A stretch of 14,749 nucleotides of DNA, from assembly GCA_026394095.1 (NCBI GenBank), contig JAPKYY010000092.1, positions 1-14,749 of the forward strand, in the 5' to 3' direction. Source of the stretch: Acidobacteriota bacterium. Lineage in GTDB: Bacteria > Acidobacteriota > Terriglobia > Bryobacterales > Bryobacteraceae. The notes beneath the pieces are model-generated. The model was not told the origin of the DNA. It saw only the letters and a list, made by a program, of their open reading frames with translations, and searched no databases. The translations under genes were made by a program, and so were the position numbers. This document shows, piece by piece, positions 1 to 6,641 of the stretch; within the stretch, counting starts at the first letter, position 1, and every line of letters starts with the position of its first letter.

Positions 1-263
1 CGTGGGTGGTGAAGCTGTCTGAGACCGACGTGGTTGCCTACACGCCACAGTGTACGCACCTCGGTTGCGCCTATCGCTATGAGGAGAGCAAGAACGAGTT
101 TGTTTGCCCGTGCCACTCGACGAATTTTTCGATTGAGGGGAAGGTACTGAATGGGCCGGCGCCGCGGGATCTGGATCGTTATCCGGTGAAGGTGCAGGGG
201 TCGCGGTTGCTGATTGGCACGATTGAGAGTGCGAAGCCGGTGGACGGAAAGAAGAAGGCTTAA
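1..263 (+). CDS. Rieske [2Fe-2S] iron-sulfur protein, C-terminal fragment
   Basis: The reading frame is open to the left edge, so only the last 87 or so residues of the iron-sulfur subunit of a bc1/b6f-type complex are present. Both cluster-binding boxes are visible: CTHLGC (Cys and His ligands plus a disulfide Cys) and CPCHST (second Cys/His pair plus the other disulfide Cys). They are about 18 residues apart, followed by the NGPAPRDL segment typical of the Rieske fold. In such complexes this subunit takes an electron from quinol at the Qo site and passes it to a c-type cytochrome. The missing N-terminus should carry the membrane anchor or Tat signal. The stop lies two bases before the cytochrome b start, so the two genes are co-transcribed. 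The GTG at position 6 is internal, not the real start. The family call is secure. Confidence 0.95.
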   Translation, partial: WVVKLSETDVVAYTPQCTHLGCAYRYEESKNEFVCPCHSTNFSIEGKVLNGPAPRDLDRYPVKVQGSRLLIGTIESAKPVDGKKKA

Positions 264-265
264 GT

Positions 266-1870
266 ATGCGTGCGTTGCTTGAGTGGATTGAAGACCGGAC
301 GGGGTTGATTTCGACCGTTGAACACTTCATGAATGAAGAGATTCCGGCGAGTTCTGGATGGCATCAGGTGTTTGGGTCTGTGGCGATGTTTCTGTTTCTG
401 GTGCAGGCCTTTACCGGGATCATGCTGGGGCTGAATTATGGGCCGACACCGGGGGAAGCGCATAACAGCTTGCGCTACATCATGACGGAGTTGAGTGGAG
501 GCGCGCTGATTCGCGGGCTGCATCATTGGGGTGCCTCGGCGATGGTGATCGTGGTGGTTCTGCATATGGTTCAGGTCTTTGTCTGGGGGGCTTATAAGAA
601 GCCTCGCGAGGCGACCTGGCTGGCTGGGGTGGTGTTGTTGCTGTTTACGCTTGCCTTTGCGTTGACCGGGTATTTGTTGCCCTGGGATAACCGGGCTTAT
701 TGGGGCACGGTTGTGACAACGCAGATTGCGGCCGGGGTGCCCGTGATGGGGCCTTATGTGTTGCGGCTGATGGGCGCTGAGGACGGCGTGGGTGTGGTTA
801 CGTTTGCGCGGTTTTATGCGGCGCATGTGTTGATTCTGCCTGCAGTGACGTTTCTGTTAATTGTGTTTCACGTTTATCTGGTGAGGCGGCATGGGGTGGC
901 ACCGGTTCCGGGTGATGAGGTGTTGCCGAAGCAGAAGTTTTATCCGAAGCAGGTGTTCAAGGATACGTTTGCGATCTTTGCTGTGTTTGCGACTTTGTTT
1001 ACGCTGGCGATTGTGGCGAAGGCGCCGCTGGGGCGGTTGGCTGACCCGACCGATACTACGTTTATTCCGAGGCCGGAGTGGTACTTCCAGTTTCTGTTTC
1101 AGTTGCTGAAGTATTGTGAGGGTCCGCTGGAGTTGTTTGCGACGGTTGTTTTGCCGGGGCTGGCTGTTGGTGGATTGCTGGCGGTGCCGTTTCTGGACCG
1201 CGCGCCGATGCTGAAAGTTACCAAGCGGACTACGGCTTTTGCGGTTGTGTTTTTGTGTGCGGTTGGTTGGGGCGGGTTGACGGCGGCGGCGATTGTTGAG
1301 ACTCCGAAGGAGGCGGCACTGGCTGAGGCGATGGGGCCGATGGATTGGGTGGAGTTGACGCCGATTGAGATGGCTGGTGTTGGTTATTTTCAGAAAGAGA
1401 AGTGTGGGAATTGCCATACGCTGGGTTTGGCGGATGAAGGCAAGCCCGGGCCGAATATGGGTACCGGTGGTGTGTCTCATGATGTGGCCTGGATGGTGGC
1501 GCATTTCAAGAAGCCGGGCGTGCCTATTGCGATGATGTCGCTGAAGGCCAATGAGATGAATGCGCTGGCTTCGTTTTTGATTAAGCTGACGCCGCAGAAT
1601 GCGGTGAAGATGAGTGAGGTGCCGGCGTTTGCGTGGCAGGGCGCGCTGGTGTATCAGAAGAATCAGTGCGGGGTTTGCCATCAGGTGAATGGGGCGGGTA
1701 TGAATAACGGGCCGCCACTCAATGGGTTGGCCAAGCGGCGGAAGGCGGATTGGGTGAAGGATCACTTTAAGGACCCGCAGAAGTACGACGCGGATTCGAC
1801 GATGCCTTCTTATAAGTTCAGCGCGGCGGATGAAGAGGCGATTACGGCGTATTTGCTGGCGCTGCCCTAG
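266..1870 (+). CDS. Cytochrome b of a bc-type complex with a fused C-terminal dihaem cytochrome c
   Basis: This is the membrane quinol-oxidising subunit partnering the upstream Rieske protein. Residues 1-345 form a full-length cytochrome b (b6 plus subunit IV). Haem b ligands fall at H86/H100 and H187/H202, with the 14-residue gap of b6-type proteins in the second pair, and the Qo-site PEWY motif is at 270-273. Residue 35 is Val, so the Cys that anchors haem c(n) in true b6 is absent. Residues from about 360 to the end hold two c-type haem domains, CGNCH (380-384) and CGVCH (468-472), with likely distal Met ligands M423 and M513. The fusion could replace a separate cytochrome c1 or f. AGAAGG seven bases before the ATG is a good ribosome binding site. 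Its 3' end overlaps the convergent DUF4132 gene. The call is sure; the exact electron acceptor is unknown. Confidence 0.95.
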   Translation: MRALLEWIEDRTGLISTVEHFMNEEIPASSGWHQVFGSVAMFLFLVQAFTGIMLGLNYGPTPGEAHNSLRYIMTELSGGALIRGLHHWGASAMVIVVVLHMVQVFVWGAYKKPREATWLAGVVLLLFTLAFALTGYLLPWDNRAYWGTVVTTQIAAGVPVMGPYVLRLMGAEDGVGVVTFARFYAAHVLILPAVTFLLIVFHVYLVRRHGVAPVPGDEVLPKQKFYPKQVFKDTFAIFAVFATLFTLAIVAKAPLGRLADPTDTTFIPRPEWYFQFLFQLLKYCEGPLELFATVVLPGLAVGGLLAVPFLDRAPMLKVTKRTTAFAVVFLCAVGWGGLTAAAIVETPKEAALAEAMGPMDWVELTPIEMAGVGYFQKEKCGNCHTLGLADEGKPGPNMGTGGVSHDVAWMVAHFKKPGVPIAMMSLKANEMNALASFLIKLTPQNAVKMSEVPAFAWQGALVYQKNQCGVCHQVNGAGMNNGPPLNGLAKRRKADWVKDHFKDPQKYDADSTMPSYKFSAADEEAITAYLLALP

Positions 1871-4026
1871 AGCTGGCTGCGGATGGACTCGTCTTTGATC
1901 TTGTCGTCTGCGACAAGCAACATTGCTTTGCTTAGGATGAGCGATAGGACTGTGTCGCCTTCGAAGGGGAGTGGCAACTTGGCAGCTTTGTCGCCGGGGC
2001 CCTGGACGATGCAGAGGTAGCAGCTAGTATCGTGGATCATGCTGTTGCCGCTGCCGAGGTGGATACGGTATTCGTGCAGTTTGCCTTTTACGTGCAGGAA
2101 GTGGCCTTCGATGCGGCAGTGGTTGGCTATGGCCAGTTTGGGGAGGAGCTTCGCGAGGATTGTCTTGCGGTTTTCTGCGGCGGTGGAGAGGTCTCCGAAG
2201 GCGGTGCGGTGCCAGTAGTCGAGGTGCGTGTTGTTCTGGTTGGGCCAGGTGGGGTCGCTGGCAATGCTGGTGACGCCAATGAAGAGATCAACGTCGCGGA
2301 GCACTTCTGTGAAGATTCGCGGGGGGATGGTGTCGAGAGACTGGGGTTGGCCGTCTTTGTTGCGGAAGCTGAGGCTGCTGGTGGCGACCAGCAGGTAGAT
2401 GGCGTGGGCTGAGGTTTCGTCTTCGTTGGGTGGGAAGCCGACTTCGAGCTGGGCCTCGAGATTGTAGGCGGGGAGCTTGAGGGTGGGGTTGTTGTGGGAA
2501 TCCCATTTGCCCATGAGATTGAAGTTCCAGCCTCGCTCGCGGCAGAGGGCGGCGAATTGGTGCTGGCGGACGAGGTGGGCTGAGAAGCGGTTGGAGATTG
2601 GGTTGGTGGCGCGTTCGGCGTCCGTTAGCAGGTAGACTTCGCGGTGGGCTTGCTTGAAGGGCTGTACTATTTGATGGTCTTCGAGCCAGGCTCGCCAGCT
2701 TAAGGTTGTCTGGATGTCGGCCTCGATTGGGTGCCAGAGTTTGACTCTTGTGGCTTCTGTGGTTGAGACGGGTTGGTTGGCCCAATCGATGAGCTGGCCG
2801 TTGTGCCAGATGGCGGTTTGATTGTCGAATTGCCAGATGAGGTTGTGCGCGAATTGGCTGGTGAGCGGGTGATCGATGTACCACTCGTGCCATTGATGGA
2901 AGGCTGTAGTGTTGGGGGAGCTGAGGAGGCGCTCGAGTCTTACTCGCTGGGCGGCGAGGAGAGCTTTTAGATCTTTGGGGCTGAGATCTTCGCCTGAGGG
3001 GACGGACATGGCTTCGAGGTCTTCGCGGGAGACGTTGTTTTGGATCGCGGCTTCTGTGAGGGATTTTTCGATGAGGCGGAGAGCGACGTCGTATTTGACT
3101 TTGGTGGAGAGGCGGCTGAGTTGGGCTACGGCGTCGAGGCCAGGCATGATGGCGAGGGCGTTGACGCAGGCGTTGCCGGCCTTTTGGGAGACAGCGCCGA
3201 TTTGCGGGATCTTGCGGAAGCAAGCGAGGGCGAAGTCTGCGATGGCGGGGCAGAGGGTGGCGTCGCCGGAGGCGCCGATGGCCCAGACAAGGCCTTTCTG
3301 GAAGTCTGCATCGGCATCGTTGACCTGAATGCCGGTTTGGCCGGGGGTGGGGCCGAGGGCGAGCCAGGCTAGGGCGCTTGCGTCGAAGCGGGCTTTACCG
3401 AGATTGTGGATGAGGGTGGCGGCTTCAGTTTGCCACTTGCGTGGGGCGCTGCTTTGGGTGAGGGTGAGGAAGTGGCGGAAGAGGGGGTGCCAGTCTGGGC
3501 CGAAGGAGGGGCTTGCGAAGACGAGGTTAGACCAGGGGCCGGCGGGGACTAGCGGGGTTTCGGTTGGTTCGGGTTTGCCGGAGACGAGTTGGTCGATGCG
3601 CTGGTGGAGGTCGTTCATCTCGGTGCTGCCGAGCCACTCGTCGATCATGTGGCGGAGCTTGAGCAGGGCTTGCTGGATGGACGGGGTGATGGGGGATGCT
3701 TCAAGGGCGGTGAAGAGGGCTTTGAGTGGGAAGACCTGACGCGGGATGGAGACCTTTTCGATCAGGCGGAGGGAGTTGTCTTCGTCGAGCGGGAGCTTGC
3801 CGCGGAGGAGTTTTGCGGTGGCTCCTTTGATGGCGAATTGAAGGGCGAAAGAGTCTGAGTTTGGGATTGCGTCGAGGGCGTCGAGTACGAAGTGGATGCG
3901 CTCTGCGGGCGGGAGTTTTTCGATGCGCTTGAGGGGTTCTTCGATTACTTTGAGCGCGGCCCGTTCGCTGTCGGTGAAGGGTTGGGCGGCGAGGAGAGTG
4001 CGGAATTCTTCGATGACCGGGTTCAT
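1867..4026 (-). CDS. DUF4132-family protein (YehI/MolR-like)
   Basis: A 719-residue soluble protein without signal peptide or membrane segments. About 245-340 looks like HEAT-type alpha-helical repeats (GLVWAIGASGD, QKAGNACVNALAIMPG, VKYDVALRLIEK). About 425-510 carries the DUF4132 signature: LWHPIEA, QPFKQAHREVYLLT, SNRFSAH, RERGWNF. The end, about 640-719, is a conserved-looking module with HVKGKLHEYRIHLGSGN and PFEGDTVLSLILSKA, which I recall as the usual end of such proteins. DUF4132 proteins are often longer, so the N-terminal part may be shortened here. E. coli YehI was once called MolR and linked to molybdate regulation, but the biochemical function of the family is not established. 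An ATG six bases after GGAGG fixes the start. The small GG-ending gene directly upstream is in the same transcription unit, so a joint role is likely (inference). Confidence 0.88.
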   Translation of the reverse strand: MNPVIEEFRTLLAAQPFTDSERAALKVIEEPLKRIEKLPPAERIHFVLDALDAIPNSDSFALQFAIKGATAKLLRGKLPLDEDNSLRLIEKVSIPRQVFPLKALFTALEASPITPSIQQALLKLRHMIDEWLGSTEMNDLHQRIDQLVSGKPEPTETPLVPAGPWSNLVFASPSFGPDWHPLFRHFLTLTQSSAPRKWQTEAATLIHNLGKARFDASALAWLALGPTPGQTGIQVNDADADFQKGLVWAIGASGDATLCPAIADFALACFRKIPQIGAVSQKAGNACVNALAIMPGLDAVAQLSRLSTKVKYDVALRLIEKSLTEAAIQNNVSREDLEAMSVPSGEDLSPKDLKALLAAQRVRLERLLSSPNTTAFHQWHEWYIDHPLTSQFAHNLIWQFDNQTAIWHNGQLIDWANQPVSTTEATRVKLWHPIEADIQTTLSWRAWLEDHQIVQPFKQAHREVYLLTDAERATNPISNRFSAHLVRQHQFAALCRERGWNFNLMGKWDSHNNPTLKLPAYNLEAQLEVGFPPNEDETSAHAIYLLVATSSLSFRNKDGQPQSLDTIPPRIFTEVLRDVDLFIGVTSIASDPTWPNQNNTHLDYWHRTAFGDLSTAAENRKTILAKLLPKLAIANHCRIEGHFLHVKGKLHEYRIHLGSGNSMIHDTSCYLCIVQGPGDKAAKLPLPFEGDTVLSLILSKAMLLVADDKIKDESIRSQL

Positions 4027-4032
4027 GGCTAG

Positions 4033-4037
4033 CCTCC
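4033..4037 (-). promoter_or_regulatory. Ribosome binding site GGAGG of the DUF4132 gene, inside the upstream gene
   Basis: On the minus strand GGAGG stands six bases before the ATG at 4026. The same bases lie in the last two sense codons (GGA GGC, Gly-Gly) of the upstream beta-grasp gene, whose TAG stop follows at once. The layout suggests translational coupling of the two genes. Confidence 0.8.
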
Positions 4038-4084
4038 GATGAGTGGGGTGAGTTTGAGGAATTGGATGGGTTCGCCGAGATTGA

Positions 4085-4089
4085 GGGGG
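4085..4089 (-). other. Probable frameshift site in a homopolymer (C5 on the sense strand)
   Basis: The codons GAC GCC CCC TCA lie at the junction between the in-frame N-terminal 106 residues and the other-frame C-terminal 18 residues of the beta-grasp gene. One extra C, or a -1 slip on CCC, restores the frame exactly. The length of 374 bases from ATG to TAG is one short of a multiple of three, as a single-base loss predicts. Confidence 0.7.
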
Positions 4090-4481
4090 CGTCGAGATCG
4101 GTGATTTGACGGTCTCCCGCGAGGACGAGGAAGCCGTTGCGGGTGAAGGCGTCGCAGGCCTGGGTGAACTGGCGTTCTGCGTCGAGGGGACGTTTGTGGG
4201 TGAGGCGGAAGCCGTTGAGGATTTGTTCGGATTCTTCGGGTTGGACGAGGCCGGTGAAGACTTCCGGGAGGTGCTGATTGTGGGTTGCGACTTCGTGATG
4301 GATGCGGGCGCGGAGGAGGTCGCGGAGGGTGGGGGCGTCTTGCGGCACCAGGATTTTTGCGAGGGGCGAGGACGGATCCTGGATCTCGATCAACACAGGC
4401 ATGGGGGAGGGATCGGCAGAATGCGGTTCAAAAATGAGACTGCAGATACGGTTTGGAGGACGTATTGGGCTGCGTTTTTGG

Positions 4482-4745
4482 TTAAGCCGTTTCGCCAGGC
4501 CTTGGAATGAGCACTGCAACTGCATCCTTCATTGCGGGGTCCCCCGCTAGTTGATCGAAACTGGAAGGCGGTGGGATCTCCAGTCCATCTTCGAGCATGC
4601 CTTTAATGTGAAACTGAAGGGCTTCTATGGCCATTGTGCGGGCTTCATCGAGTGTGTTTCCGGCGCTGATGCAGCCTGGGAAATCCGGGAAACTGACACC
4701 GAAGTCGGACTTGGGTTCCTTGTGGAGGTATGCGATGTAGTCCAT
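4482..4745 (-). CDS. HicB-family antitoxin-like protein, no HicA partner seen
   Basis: The 87 residues from the ATG at 4745 start with MDYIAYLHKEP, followed by FGVSFPDFPGCISAGNTLDEA, the classical HicB fold (partially degraded RNase H-like). In HicAB systems HicB neutralises the HicA mRNA interferase and represses the operon through a C-terminal HTH or ribbon-helix-helix domain. Here the protein ends LIPRPGETA soon after the HicB fold, so that DNA-binding domain is missing. No HicA-like ORF (about 60-80 residues with a GSH motif) is visible on either side. A GTG at 4766 would add seven residues, but family members usually start at MxYxAxxHK. Neither start has a strong ribosome binding site. 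It may be a solitary HicB or a remnant. Confidence 0.85.
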   Translation of the reverse strand: MDYIAYLHKEPKSDFGVSFPDFPGCISAGNTLDEARTMAIEALQFHIKGMLEDGLEIPPPSSFDQLAGDPAMKDAVAVLIPRPGETA

Positions 4746-4809
4746 TGCAGGATTGAGTTCTTTCACCTGAGGCTCAAGCTGGATTGCTTATCAATGCTCT
4801 TGGGATCTC

Positions 4810-5055
4810 TCATTCATCGGGCGTTTCGAGATGCCATTGCATTTCTTCGCCAAGATCTGAAAAGCACTTCTCGCAAATCCAATGCTTGCTCGCACCGAGT
4901 TCGTGCTTGTAGAAAGTCACGTAACCGTCGTGTTGGATATCTGGAGCGTCCCATTCTGCAAACTTGGCCCAACAACAAGAACAGTGGTCATGATCATTAT
5001 TACCATTGGCTGGGGCCAGCCAGCGCTGCTTTGCAAGGGTTGCCCCTTTCAGCAA
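4810..5055 (-). CDS. Small Cys/His-rich putative zinc-binding protein, function unknown
   Basis: About 81 residues with two metal-binding-type pairs, HCSCC (25-28) and CEKC (61-64), plus nearby His (H22, H24) and aromatic residues (HWICEKCF, MQWHLE). The layout resembles small bacterial proteins in which a HxHCxxC knuckle is followed by WxCxxCF; I recognise the pattern but know no established function. There is no signal peptide or membrane segment. No in-frame ATG exists: the frame is open up to 5073, preceded by TGA at 5074-5076, and the best start I can offer is TTG at 5055, without a clear Shine-Dalgarno. The first residues are therefore uncertain, or the gene has lost its true start. It lies 64 bases upstream of hicB on the same strand. 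Confidence 0.65.
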   Translation of the reverse strand: MLKGATLAKQRWLAPANGNNDHDHCSCCWAKFAEWDAPDIQHDGYVTFYKHELGASKHWICEKCFSDLGEEMQWHLETPDE

Positions 5056-5106
5056 GCGTGCATTGTCAATACGTCAGGTGCTACCGAATCAAGTTAAGGA
5101 AGGCGC

Positions 5107-5162
5107 TAAAAAGGAGTCGGCGGATGTCAAGAAACCCGGGGTGGAGTTTCAAGGCATCCGCC
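5107..5162 (-). terminator. Long imperfect hairpin followed by a T-tract; possible terminator of the C45 hydrolase gene
   Basis: The arms 5119-5135 and 5146-5162 can pair over 17 positions with three mismatches (outer 8 bp GGCGGATG/CATCCGCC perfect) around a 10-base loop. On the minus strand the hairpin lies 67 bases downstream of the stop at 5229. It is followed after six bases (GACTCC) by TTTTT, which is further away than in a textbook intrinsic terminator. The rest of the gap 5056-5228 shows no convincing gene. It could also be another structured RNA or a palindromic repeat. Confidence 0.4.
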
Positions 5163-5228
5163 TTCGTAACGGGGATATGTAATGAAGTCGATGTTCGGGG
5201 CGGCTTCGTTACTGGTTCTCGAAAATAA

Positions 5229-6602
5229 TTATCGGATTGATTTGAACTCTGCCCAGGGCTGGCTCGGCATATCTTTTAGTACGTCTTTCTGATAGCCGAA
5301 TTCGGGGTGAGCCTTGAGGAAGTCGGCGGCTTTGAAGTCTGGGCCGCATTGGGGGCCGTAGGCTGCAGAAAGAGCCATCCGGTCGATCATGCTGGAATCG
5401 GCGGCTTTGTTTTGAACCGCTCCTGCCGGGCCGAAGGGGGGCTGCCAGCCGGCGCTGCCTCTTGCCGAGAGATCGATGCGGCCGCAGAGGCTTCGCTCGC
5501 TCGGGATGTCATTTTTGTCGAAAGAATCTTTGCCGTCTGCCATGAATCGCTGGGCTAGCTTGATGTCGATTGTGCCCTTGTTCTCCTCTAGAATCGCTTC
5601 CCAGCGGACCTTGCGGGCCATTGCGGAATTCGAAAGGTCTTTGGCGTCGAAGCCAGCGGTTTCTTCAGTGAGGAGATTCGGGTTGATCGGGAAGTTGGAG
5701 CCGGCGTAGTAGCCGTCGCGGGTTCTCTCGAGCGTTACGTTCTTGAGGCCGAGCTCGAGGCGGGCGATTTCGTTTGTTTTGTTGTCGCCGATCAGCCAGG
5801 TGTTGGCGTAGCCGCCGTTGTTGCCATCTTTGAAAATGGCTGTGACTTCGTCGATGGATTTGCCGTATTGCAGGGCTTTGCGGGCTCGGACAAATTCCGG
5901 AATGCCTTTTTCGTCAAAGCCCTGGAAGCCGGTGATGGTGGTTTCGCTGATTACGATGCCGGAGGTATTGATGCCGAAGTCGTCGCCGGAGTGGATGAGG
6001 CCGGGGTAGCCGTCCATGATCATGTGCATGCCGTCTTTGGGCTGGATGTCGAAGATGATGTTCCAGCGCTCGCCGATGGCGTAGTCGACCCAGGCGTTGT
6101 GGGCGATGACGATTTTGCCGTTCTTGGTGTACTTGCCGGTGGCGATGAAAGCAGAGCAGTGCTCGGGGGCGACGGCGGCGGGAGGGTTGGGGACGCCGTG
6201 CTTTTTGTTGTAAGCAGGGACGTAATACCAGGCGAGTTCCATCCAGCCGTTGAGGGCGACTACGTCCCAGAGGTCGAGCTTGGAGCCCTTCTCTTTTAGG
6301 CCTTCGGCGATGCCTTCGAGCTCTTCCCGGTACTGGGTTTCGACCTTGGGCCAGAGAATATTTTTGCCGGCATCGCGGTAAAAGGACCAATCTCTTTTGG
6401 TGTCGTGGACGATGATGGTTTGGATCGCCTTGAGGCCGTCGGCGATCTCGGCGGAGAGAATTCGACCGTGTTGGCGGCCCATTTCACGCGGGGAACCGGC
6501 GAGTTGGACCTGAATCCAGCCCTTCTTTTCACTGCGTGCGGGGGCAGCAGGGAGGAGTACGGCGGAAATAGCCAGTACAAGAATCGCTCGAATTGCTTTC
6601 AT
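5229..6602 (-). CDS. Secreted C45-type Ntn hydrolase (acyltransferase / phospholipase B-like)
   Basis: A 457-residue protein with a clear signal peptide (hydrophobic [14 protein letters not shown], likely cleavage near residue 24). The mature part opens with [11 protein letters not shown], the N-terminal hallmark of the C45 / acyl-CoA:6-aminopenicillanate acyltransferase-like superfamily. The presumed autocatalytic cleavage site and nucleophile is C149 in PEHCSAF, followed by [10 protein letters not shown] and later [13 protein letters not shown], both typical of the Ntn fold. Members hydrolyse amide or ester bonds, for example phospholipase B-like and acid ceramidase-like enzymes; the substrate cannot be read from the sequence. 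It acts in the periplasm or outside the cell. It is transcribed divergently from acpP with 39 bases between the starts and looks monocistronic, with a possible terminator downstream. The superfamily call is good; the substrate is open. Confidence 0.82.
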   Translation of the reverse strand: MKAIRAILVLAISAVLLPAAPARSEKKGWIQVQLAGSPREMGRQHGRILSAEIADGLKAIQTIIVHDTKRDWSFYRDAGKNILWPKVETQYREELEGIAEGLKEKGSKLDLWDVVALNGWMELAWYYVPAYNKKHGVPNPPAAVAPEHCSAFIATGKYTKNGKIVIAHNAWVDYAIGERWNIIFDIQPKDGMHMIMDGYPGLIHSGDDFGINTSGIVISETTITGFQGFDEKGIPEFVRARKALQYGKSIDEVTAIFKDGNNGGYANTWLIGDNKTNEIARLELGLKNVTLERTRDGYYAGSNFPINPNLLTEETAGFDAKDLSNSAMARKVRWEAILEENKGTIDIKLAQRFMADGKDSFDKNDIPSERSLCGRIDLSARGSAGWQPPFGPAGAVQNKAADSSMIDRMALSAAYGPQCGPDFKAADFLKAHPEFGYQKDVLKDMPSQPWAEFKSIR

Positions 6603-6618
6603 TACCCCAGCATAGCTC

Positions 6619-6627
6619 TGCTAGAAT
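6619..6627 (+). promoter_or_regulatory. Possible extended -10 promoter element of acpP
   Basis: TGCTAGAAT fits an extended -10 (TGn followed by TAGAAT). No good -35 lies 16-18 bases upstream. It would start transcription about eight bases before the acpP ATG, giving a very short leader. The whole divergent gap is only 39 bases. This is a visual match only. Confidence 0.35.
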
Positions 6628-6641
6628 CGGAATCGAATCCA

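Larger units (their letters stand above)
4029..4402 (-). pseudogene. MoaD/ThiS/ubiquitin-like beta-grasp protein with C-terminal GG, frameshifted
   Basis: Read literally, the frame from the ATG at 4402 runs out of phase into the DUF4132 gene. Adding one C to the C5 run (plus-strand G5, 4085-4089) gives a clean 124-residue protein ending LKLTPLIGG and stopping two bases before the next ATG. The restored protein looks like a beta-grasp fold: strands at 2-8 and about 16-20, a helix at about 25-43, an insertion of roughly 35 residues, a second helix at about 75-89, and strands FLVLAGDRQI, DLDAPLNLG and PIQFLKLTP before the terminal Gly-Gly. The last third (GDRQITDLDAPLNLGEPIQF) reads like MoaD/ThiS sulfur carriers, whose terminal GG is the reactive end. 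It is longer than MoaD (about 80) or ThiS (about 66). No good ribosome binding site precedes the ATG. The break may be a sequencing error, a real mutation or a recoding site. The fold is inference. Confidence 0.7.

Noticed and set aside
857..1765. A 302-codon minus-strand ORF antisense to cytochrome b
   Set aside because: Arg/His/Gln-rich shadow of a gene whose catalytic motifs are all in the plus frame.
3701..4525. A 274-codon minus-strand ORF that could be taken as one gene
   Set aside because: Its first 41 codons lie in the hicB tail and the spacer, and its last 150 or so codons are the out-of-frame, low-complexity Arg/Pro-rich reading of the DUF4132 gene. Only the middle, 4402 to about 4085, is coding-like.
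4767..4809. Space beside hicB as a possible site for hicA
   Set aside because: The gap is about 43-64 bases, too short for HicA, and the gene further upstream is a Cys-rich protein without HicA motifs.
5078..5182. Short plus-strand frame (starting GTG CTA CCG AAT, ending GGG GAT ATG TAA) that looks slightly gene-like
   Set aside because: Only 34 codons from GTG, no ribosome binding site, no recognisable family, and it contains the hairpin; chance is more likely.
4551..5228. A 225-codon plus-strand ORF across the hicB and zinc-protein region
   Set aside because: It is antisense to two recognisable proteins and has no family-like motifs or ribosome binding site.
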